Assembly: GCA_030446955.1 (NCBI GenBank)
Contig: JAUJMG010000071.1
Span: forward strand, 3,497 to 14,568
Reading direction: 5' to 3'
DNA: 11,072 nt
From: Thermomicrobiales bacterium
Lineage (GTDB): Bacteria > Chloroflexota > Chloroflexia > Thermomicrobiales > UBA6265
The notes beneath the pieces were generated by a model that ran no database searches, was not told the origin of the DNA, and saw nothing but the letters and a program-made list of their open reading frames with translations. Both the position numbers and the translations under genes were made by a program. This document shows, piece by piece, positions 6,377 through 11,072 of the stretch (position 1 is its first letter; each line of letters starts with the position of its first letter).

Positions 6377-8209
6377 GTGGTAGCCCAGGCGGACGTTCTC
6401 ACTCGCGATCAGATCTCGGTCGAGGACACGTGGGACCTCTCCAAAATCTATGAAGACGACGCGGCCTGGGAGGCTGATGCCGCCCTCCTCGTCCACCAAC
6501 TCCAGACGGCAGTCTCTCACCGGGGGATGCTCGACGCCTCACCGATGGCGCTCGCTGTCGCGCTCGACGATGTGATGACAGTCCGCCTCACGGTGGAGCG
6601 GCTGCGCGTCTACGCCTCGCTGCGGCGTGACGAGGATACGACGGACGACGTCGCTTTAGCACGGTATGAGCGCGCCACGGCCCTTGGAATTGAGGCGGGC
6701 GAGGCGCTGGCCTTCGTGGAGCCGGATCTCCTCGCGATGCCGGAGGAGCAACTCGCAGCTTTTGTGTCCGATCCCATCCTGCGGCGTTATCGCCATCTGC
6801 TTGACGATCTTCAGCGCCGCCGACCCCACGTCCGCTCGGCAGAGATCGAGGAACTGCTGGCTCAGGGCGCAGACGTGGCCCGCGCGGCGAGCGACGCCTT
6901 TGGCGCACTGGACAATGCTGATCTCGACTTTGGGAGAGTGCAGGATGAGACCGGCCGGGAGGTAAGGCTGACCAAGGGGCGCCACGGGCGGCTGATGGAG
7001 AGCCGAAACCGCGAGGTACGCCGGGCGGCGCATGAAGCACTTTCCGGCGCGTACGTAGCCCATCGGCATACGCTCGCCGCGCTCCATGGGGCGTCGGTCC
7101 GCAAGGATGTCTACTACGCGAAGGTGCGCCGTTACGGCTCAGCCCGTGAGGCGGCGCTTTCCGACCACAACATCCCGGAAACGGTGTACGACAGTTTGAT
7201 CCAGGCGGTGCGGGAAGCGGCACCGACGATGGAACGCTTCCTGGAGCTTCGGCGCCGGGCTCTTGGCCTGGAGCGCCTAGCCGTCTACGACCTACGGGTG
7301 CCCCTGGCCCCGATTCCAGAGCGCCGGTATGACTATCGGGAGGCGGTTGAGATCGTTCTGGATGGGCTCCGCCTCCTCGGAGACCGGTACGTCGAGGACC
7401 TGGCCACCGGGTTCGACACCCGTTGGGTTGATGTCCATGAGACGAAGGGCAAGCGCTCCGGCGCTTACTCATGGGGGGCCTACGGGGCGCCACCGGTCAT
7501 CCTGATGAACTGGAACGGCACCCTCAACGATGTCTTCACGCTCGCCCACGAGGCGGGCCACGCGATGCACAGTTACTATGCGGACGCGGCTCAGCCCTAC
7601 CATGATGCCGGCTACCCGATCTTCCTCGCTGAAATCGCCTCCACCGTCAACGAGGTCCTGCTGACCTGGCACCTTCTGGGTGAGACGGCGGGGGAAGACG
7701 ACCTCGGCCGGTTTGCGCTCCTCAACCGGTTCGCTGACGGTGTCTACGGCACGCTCGTGGTTCAAACCCAGTTTGCCGAGTTCGAGCACCTCACCCATGT
7801 CCGCGTCGAGTCCGGGCAACCGCTCACCCTGGAAGTCCTCAACGACCTCTTCGGGGATCTGCAGGCCGCTTACACGCCCGGCCCGGAGGTCGACGACAGG
7901 GTCAGGATGCGTTGGGCACGGGTGCCCCACTTTTACCGCGCGTTCTACGTGTTCCAGTACGCGACCGGACTCTCGGCGGCCATCGCCCTCGCCCAGAAGC
8001 TGCGGGACGAGGGAACGCCGGCTCAGGAGCGCTACCTCGCACTGTTGGCGGCGGGCGGCTCCGACTACCCGCTTCCGCTGCTGCAGCGGGCGGGCGTGGA
8101 CCTGACCTCGCCGGAGCCGGTGCGGGCCGCCCTGGCCGAGTTCGACCGGGTTGTCACGGAGATGGAGCGGCTCGCGGAGCGGGGGGTGCTGGACGCAGCG
8201 GCGACATAG
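6377..8209 (+). CDS. pepF: Oligoendopeptidase F, M3 family zinc metallopeptidase
   Basis: 610 aa, the usual length. It cleaves short peptides in the cytosol with a single catalytic zinc. The active site is H391-E392-A-G-H395, with the third zinc ligand E419 in the FLAEIAS segment 24 residues later. The C-terminal substrate-side motif PHFYRAFYVFQYATG (517-531; H518, Y520, Y524, Y528) is intact. The N-terminal helical lobe starts with the family signature VEDTWDLSKIY. GTG 6377 is chosen because AAGGAG (6362-6367) lies 9 nt upstream and family members start near this point. Alternatives in frame are GTG 6326 (GGAG 8 nt upstream) and ATG 6347 (no ribosome site). It is monocistronic, divergent from the HMA gene, with no clear terminator directly after the stop. 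Likely role: turnover of peptides from protein degradation or uptake. Confidence 0.95.
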   Translation: MVAQADVLTRDQISVEDTWDLSKIYEDDAAWEADAALLVHQLQTAVSHRGMLDASPMALAVALDDVMTVRLTVERLRVYASLRRDEDTTDDVALARYERATALGIEAGEALAFVEPDLLAMPEEQLAAFVSDPILRRYRHLLDDLQRRRPHVRSAEIEELLAQGADVARAASDAFGALDNADLDFGRVQDETGREVRLTKGRHGRLMESRNREVRRAAHEALSGAYVAHRHTLAALHGASVRKDVYYAKVRRYGSAREAALSDHNIPETVYDSLIQAVREAAPTMERFLELRRRALGLERLAVYDLRVPLAPIPERRYDYREAVEIVLDGLRLLGDRYVEDLATGFDTRWVDVHETKGKRSGAYSWGAYGAPPVILMNWNGTLNDVFTLAHEAGHAMHSYYADAAQPYHDAGYPIFLAEIASTVNEVLLTWHLLGETAGEDDLGRFALLNRFADGVYGTLVVQTQFAEFEHLTHVRVESGQPLTLEVLNDLFGDLQAAYTPGPEVDDRVRMRWARVPHFYRAFYVFQYATGLSAAIALAQKLRDEGTPAQERYLALLAAGGSDYPLPLLQRAGVDLTSPEPVRAALAEFDRVVTEMERLAERGVLDAAAT

Positions 8210-8360
8210 CCCGGGCGGGGTCAGGCGACGCTGTTGCTTGAAGGCAGTGACGGAGCTTAGGTCGCTGGGAGAAGCGAGTCACGAGTGGCGATCCTAGTGG
8301 AGGCCCCTGCTGCAGGCTACAGGGGTGGGACCTACGAGGGTTTCTCGGGCAATCAGCAGA

Positions 8361-8384
8361 TTCGGGTCATTAGTCCAATGTCCC
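8361..8384. promoter_or_regulatory. DevR/DosR-box-like palindrome
   Basis: The left part, TTCGGGTCATTAGTCC (8361-8376), agrees at 14 of 16 positions with the published mycobacterial DevR (DosR) box half TTSGGGACTWWAGTCC. The site is also an imperfect palindrome: GGG-T-CATT-N5-AATG-T-CCC (8364-8384). No gene start lies at the expected distance on either strand, so the target is unclear. NarL/LuxR-type response regulators use such sites, but none is encoded here. Confidence 0.3.
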
Positions 8385-8389
8385 CGGAT

Positions 8390-8411
8390 GAAAGCATAGG
8401 GAAAGCATGAG
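8390..8411 (+). repeat. Two tandem 11-bp repeats (GAAAGCATAGG / GAAAGCATGAG)
   Basis: Two direct copies sharing GAAAGCAT lie with an 11-bp period, about one helical turn, immediately beside the DevR-like palindrome. This is the arrangement of a doubled protein-binding site, but chance cannot be excluded. Confidence 0.4.
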
Positions 8412-8660
8412 GCATCGGCCCTGTCGCTTGTGGGAGAGCCTTATCCATGTGCACGGAGGCGAAATAAGGACAGTCCCGACGAACCGCGCTGCCGTCCCTC
8501 GATCCGTGCCGTTCAGGCTTGCCGCACGTCGCCCCGCAACGCGTGCGCCTTACCTGTCCGACCCTGGTTTCCGACCCGGTTCCCGGTTGACGCCCCGCAG
8601 CATCGCCCGCCGTTGTCGGTCCCGGTGGATCTCGGTCCGGAGCCCTCGGCTCCTCGGGAC

Positions 8661-8683
8661 TGTACGGACACTATAACCGTACA
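8661..8683. promoter_or_regulatory. Perfect inverted repeat (operator candidate) centred on a -10 hexamer
   Basis: TGTACGG (8661-8667) and CCGTACA (8677-8683) are exact reverse complements separated by 9 bp. The minus-strand -10 hexamer TATAGT (8670-8675) sits in the middle of the spacer. Dimeric repressors such as TetR-family proteins bind sites of this size and block RNA polymerase in exactly this place. No such regulator gene is present in the window. Confidence 0.55.
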
Positions 8684-8698
8684 CTTGGTCGATGTCAA
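8670..8698 (-). promoter_or_regulatory. Strong sigma-70-type promoter, minus strand
   Basis: On the minus strand a full-consensus -35 TTGACA (8693-8698) is followed by exactly 17 bp and the -10 TATAGT (8670-8675, 5 of 6). It is the best promoter in the window. The predicted start is near 8663, and the transcript would run toward 8210 and then into the antisense strand of pepF. No protein gene lies downstream on this strand. Confidence 0.7.
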
Positions 8699-8798
8699 GA
8701 GGGTACCCATCTCTTTCCGAAGCCGCCTTTCGTGATCCGAAAGGCTGATCCGGTCTTCACGGCTCGAGACGGTCATTGAATGCTCCGCGGCCGCCACA

Positions 8799-8824
8799 AG
8801 GAGGTGCGGTGCCGTTCACCTCCT
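8799..8824 (-). terminator. Hairpin overlapping the stop codon of the 157-aa protein gene
   Basis: AGGAGGTG (8799-8806) and CACCTCCT (8817-8824) are perfect 8-bp reverse complements with a 10-nt loop. The right arm overlaps the minus-strand stop codon (8816-8818). No T-run follows. In the minus-strand RNA the first arm reads as a strong ribosome-binding sequence masked by the stem, but the nearest start codon (GTG 8797) is about 21 nt further, so termination is the simpler reading. Confidence 0.45.
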
Positions 8825-9289
8825 GGACCGCCACCATGGGCGGCGCTTCTGGCTCCCGGACCGGTAGAGAGGTGATGCGGACTGCACGGCGCCTTGATCC
8901 ACTGTGCGCTCCACCTGTCGTGCATCGCCCGGTTCTGTTCGATTGGTGTGCTTCGCGGCGAGTGAGGGGAGTGCTTCGAGGAGTGGCGCGAGTTGGTCCA
9001 GAGTTGTCAGTTGTCCGGAGATGACAGTAGTCCGCGTCAGCTCAGGTACGACGCGGAGTTGGATGCCCTCAAGGTCGACGGTCTCTGGGGAAGGCGTATC
9101 GACCACGGTGGTGAGGGTGGCGAGAAAGCGGCCGCCGGCGTCCAATGAGATCACGGTGACCTGTTCCCCCCGTTGCTGGCGAGCGGACAAGCTTCCACCC
9201 CCCGAGAGGATGGCGCCCGAGGTATCGACATCGAACCCGGCCGCTTCCAAGGTGTCACGGAGTCGCTGAGGCTGATAGACCCAGACCAT
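8816..9289 (-). CDS. Hypothetical protein, coupled to the phospholipase D-like gene
   Basis: 157 aa, not recognised. Residues 1-110 have an alternating hydrophobic pattern that suggests a small alpha/beta domain: an N-terminal helix (PQRLRDTLEAAGF), several beta-strands (VTVISLDAGGRFLATLTTVV, LRVVPELTRTTVISG) and a closing helix (LDQLAPLLEALPSL). The last 45 residues are polar, then Arg/Trp-rich (QKRRPWWRSRR) and probably unstructured. No signal peptide, transmembrane segment or cysteine motif is visible. ATG 9287-9289 has a GGAGG site 9 nt upstream that lies inside the end of the preceding gene, and the intervening gap is 4 nt, so it is translated from the phospholipase D-like mRNA. A role in that protein's function is inferred from the coupling only. 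Confidence 0.75.
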   Translation of the reverse strand: MVWVYQPQRLRDTLEAAGFDVDTSGAILSGGGSLSARQQRGEQVTVISLDAGGRFLATLTTVVDTPSPETVDLEGIQLRVVPELTRTTVISGQLTTLDQLAPLLEALPSLAAKHTNRTEPGDARQVERTVDQGAVQSASPLYRSGSQKRRPWWRSRR

Positions 9290-9293
9290 CCCG

Positions 9294-10433
9294 TCATTCC
9301 TCCCGCCCCGCCCTGAAATCCTCCTCGAAGGTGCGGGCGAGGCGGGCGATGGTGATGCGGTCGTTGAGGAGAATCCCGAGCTCTCGATTGAGATCCAGCG
9401 AGGCCGTCGTGAAATTCTGGGAGCCCACGAACGCCCGTTTTCCGTCGACGAGCACCATCTTGGCGTGGATATAGAGACCGCGGGCTAGCCGCACCTGGAC
9501 CCCTCGCGCCGCCAGCCGAGCACGCTCTTCCCGCCCGCGGTCGTTCTCCTCTGAGTCATTGGAGACGATCAATCGCACGGTGACGCCGCGTGAAGGCGCC
9601 TGCTCCAGGGCGGCGACAATCTCCTCGTCCCGAACCACCTCGGCATAGATGTCGATTGAGGTAGTTGCTCCGTCGATGAGGTTCAGCAGGGTCCGGCGGC
9701 TGGTGGTCGGGCTGACGATCAGTGGTCCATCCGGCGGCTCCGCCGTGCGCCTCCAGTCGGCTTCGAAGATCGCGGCTGCCTTGGCGACTTCTCTTGGCCT
9801 GGTCGTGATCGCGCCGAACTCGCGGTTGCCGGTGAAGGAGGTCTTGGTGAGGTTCTGGTTCATGATGATGGCGACTTCCGCGTCGATGACGAAGGTCTTG
9901 ATATGGGAGAGGCGGAAGGCCGGGTTGCTCCACCGGACCGCGATGTCAGCCCGTTCCAGGCGAGCAAACACCCGCTCCTCCCCGCCGGCCCCACCGAAGG
10001 GGTGTTCCTCCATGATCACGCGCACGGCAACGCCCCGTGCCTGAGCGCGCTCAAGGGCCCGCAGGATCTCCTCGTCGCTGAGCAGATAGATTTCCAGGTC
10101 AATGGAACGTTGAGCGGCATCCAGCTCCGTGAGAATAGGTGCCCGCCCATCATCTGGCTCGATGAAGACGCCGACGATGCCCGGTTGGGACGCGACCGGC
10201 TCGGTCGGCTGGGCTAGGCGGGGCGTTGGGGCCGGACGAGAGGCGGGAGTGACGGTGAGCGGGGCAAGGGGGCCCGGGCGCCCGATGTCAGTGTTGCGGC
10301 TCCACTGGCCGACATACCAGAACCCGAAGAAGATTCCAACCAGGAGGATCGCCGCAATCGCGATCCGCTGTCCCCGTGTGCCCGTAGCCCCGCCCTTCCC
10401 GACGTTCCGAAGCTCTCCAGTTGGATGATACGC
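9294..10433 (-). CDS. Membrane-anchored phospholipase D-fold protein with two HKD motifs (start codon undetermined)
   Basis: The frame is open for 379 codons from 10433 to the TGA at 9294. Counting from its upstream limit, residues about 24-42 (IAIAAILLVGIFFGFWYV) form one transmembrane helix preceded by a basic stretch, so the catalytic part should lie outside the cytoplasm. A Pro/Thr-rich linker follows, then two PLDc_2-type repeats. HKD motif 1 is H177-I-K179-x4-D184 with a following NQNLT; motif 2 is H323-A-K325-x4-D330 with GSQNFT. Both are complete, so catalysis (phosphodiester or phospholipid hydrolysis or transfer, nuclease also possible) is plausible. No ATG, GTG or TTG occurs in frame between the upstream TAG (10434-10436) and GTG 10025. 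Starting at GTG 10025 would delete the membrane helix and the first strand of the fold. The true start is therefore a rare codon (for example ATC 10364 behind GGGGA) or a frameshift hides it. Confidence 0.85.
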   Translation of the reverse strand, partial: AYHPTGELRNVGKGGATGTRGQRIAIAAILLVGIFFGFWYVGQWSRNTDIGRPGPLAPLTVTPASRPAPTPRLAQPTEPVASQPGIVGVFIEPDDGRAPILTELDAAQRSIDLEIYLLSDEEILRALERAQARGVAVRVIMEEHPFGGAGGEERVFARLERADIAVRWSNPAFRLSHIKTFVIDAEVAIIMNQNLTKTSFTGNREFGAITTRPREVAKAAAIFEADWRRTAEPPDGPLIVSPTTSRRTLLNLIDGATTSIDIYAEVVRDEEIVAALEQAPSRGVTVRLIVSNDSEENDRGREERARLAARGVQVRLARGLYIHAKMVLVDGKRAFVGSQNFTTASLDLNRELGILLNDRITIARLARTFEEDFRAGREE

Positions 10434-10488
10434 CTAACGCCGGCGGCATGATGGGGAGTGGAATTTCGGCGCCGCTTTTCGGTGCGAA

Positions 10489-10983
10489 CTACACGCCGAC
10501 GCGCTCCCGCCAGGCGCGAATCTCCGCGGCGTGTTCATCGTAATGCTCGTAGGTATCGTCTGGGACGAAACTGCAGACATCCGCCGTCATAGGGTCGGTC
10601 GGTGGCAGGGTGCCGAGCACGTCGAGAAGTTGCCGGTGAGCCTGGTGCAGCTCGGCTCTGAGGTCGTCGAGGGACCGGCTGCGGCTTGCCGCCGCCTCAC
10701 GGTCGTTCATCGCTTGCCAGTCCACCGTGCGAACCGGTTCCCCAGCAGCGCGACGATGGATCTTCTCCATTGCTTGCGCGTCCCAGAAGGCCACGTGGGC
10801 AATCAGGTCTTTGACCGACCACTCCCCGGAGACCCCTGGCTCCTCAAGCCGTTCGGCCGGGATGCCGTCAATGACCTTCACGAGTCCCGTCCAACTCTGA
10901 TCGATTCTGGCGACGGTCTCCTCCATTGCGCGGCGCGTACCCTCGTCCATCGGTTCTACGTCGAGCGTCCCTTCCCGGGCCAT
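10489..10983 (-). CDS. DinB-like / four-helix-bundle metal-binding protein
   Basis: 164 aa, usual size for the DinB/ClbS/maleylpyruvate-isomerase superfamily. The pattern is a first helix (ETVARIDQSWTGLVKVIDGIP), the segment GVSGEWSVKDLIAHVAFWD with the first metal-ligand histidine H63, a third helix rich in Arg/Glu/Leu, and a C-terminal helix with H147 and H151 (YEHYDEHAAEIRAW), giving the family's three-His metal site. Members include thiol-dependent transferases and stress-linked proteins of unknown reaction. ATG 10981-10983 is chosen because GGAGGG lies 7 nt upstream; an in-frame ATG at 11052 has no good ribosome site. It precedes the phospholipase D-like gene by about 55 nt on the same strand, but no functional link is visible. 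Confidence 0.88.
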   Translation of the reverse strand: MAREGTLDVEPMDEGTRRAMEETVARIDQSWTGLVKVIDGIPAERLEEPGVSGEWSVKDLIAHVAFWDAQAMEKIHRRAAGEPVRTVDWQAMNDREAAASRSRSLDDLRAELHQAHRQLLDVLGTLPPTDPMTADVCSFVPDDTYEHYDEHAAEIRAWRERVGV

Positions 10984-11072
10984 CGCGCTACCCTCCAATG
11001 GCGAAAAGACGATCGGTAACCGGTGGGCGAGGGACGTGCGCTGCCCATCCATTCGGAGCCCACCGCTGGAGG

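Larger units (their letters stand above)
8210..8815. other. 606-bp region without a convincing protein gene, rich in regulatory-type signals
   Basis: The longest gene-free stretch of the window. It contains a CCCCTG-N10-CAGGGG hairpin (8304-8325), a small CGAG-GGTTT-CTCG hairpin (8335-8347), a DevR-box-like palindrome (8361-8384), an 11-bp tandem repeat (8390-8411), a long imperfect stem at 8432-8477, a GGAGCC-CTC-GGCTCC hairpin (8639-8653), and a strong minus-strand promoter with an inverted repeat on its -10 (8661-8698). Open frames here are Arg-rich or disrupted and show no recognisable domain. It may encode a non-coding RNA on the minus strand or be the remnant of a lost gene. Confidence 0.5.

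Noticed and set aside
8320..8334. T-box-like sequence (AGGGGTGGGACC, matching the UGGNACC core)
   Set aside because: The flanking antiterminator helix does not form: the bases after the following small hairpin cannot pair with the G-run before the bulge. There is no recognisable stem I or specifier loop and no aminoacyl or amino-acid gene downstream.
8432..8477. Possible group II intron domain V-like hairpin
   Set aside because: Only the outer pairing resembles it. The conserved catalytic bulge and GNRA-type tetraloop are absent, and no reverse transcriptase or other intron domain is present.
8407..8735. Plus-strand Arg-rich open frames
   Set aside because: Composition is typical of noncoding frames in GC-rich DNA, with no domain and no ribosome site.
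8513..8797. Minus-strand open frame with a DHERRLRKEM segment resembling the start of DUF3040-type proteins
   Set aside because: The similarity covers about 13 residues only. The rest is low-complexity, the promoter -35/-10 lies within the frame, and the GTG start is about 21 nt from the ribosome-like sequence.
1..11072. Defence island or CRISPR-type system
   Set aside because: No repeat-spacer array, nuclease-helicase set or toxin-antitoxin pair was recognised. The phospholipase D-like protein has a membrane anchor and no defence partner.

Overview
The window looks like a GC-rich bacterial chromosome with bacterial Shine-Dalgarno sites, frequent GTG starts and compact gene spacing. The gene set (class III aminotransferase, M3 oligoendopeptidase, double zinc-ribbon protein, DinB-fold protein) would suit Chloroflexota, perhaps Thermomicrobia. 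That placement is a guess from gene content and style; no rRNA or other marker is present. No tRNA, rRNA, CRISPR array, insertion sequence or phage gene was recognised.

Left part (1-3710): a minus-strand operon encodes a small [2Fe-2S] protein and, 2 nt downstream, a FAD/NAD(P) oxidoreductase cut off by the left edge. Together they resemble the HcnA/HcnB-type subunits of multi-subunit amine, amino-acid or opine dehydrogenases. Divergent to it lies a small MerR/excisionase-type DNA-binding protein, followed by a PLP-dependent class III (omega) aminotransferase behind an extended -10 promoter. The group suggests catabolism of an amine or amino acid, but no substrate can be read from the sequence. 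A perfect 16-bp hairpin ends this block where it meets the next one head-on.

Middle (3755-8209): three minus-strand genes encode a 12-TM MFS exporter, a double zinc-ribbon protein and a CopZ-like metal-binding protein. They are separated by hairpin-containing or ordinary gaps. Divergent from them is a complete M3 oligoendopeptidase F with an intact HEAGH site.

Right part (8210-11072): a 606-bp region with no convincing protein gene holds the most unusual signals: a strong minus-strand sigma-70-type promoter whose -10 is centred in a perfect 7+7 inverted repeat, a DevR/DosR-box-like palindrome, and an 11-bp tandem repeat. Beyond it is a minus-strand pair, a membrane-anchored phospholipase D-fold protein with two HKD motifs and a tightly coupled small protein of unknown function, then a DinB-like protein.

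Most of the window is ordinary housekeeping or accessory metabolism. The points most worth checking are the orphan regulated promoter at 8661-8698, the palindrome near 8361-8384, and the missing canonical start codon of the phospholipase D gene.
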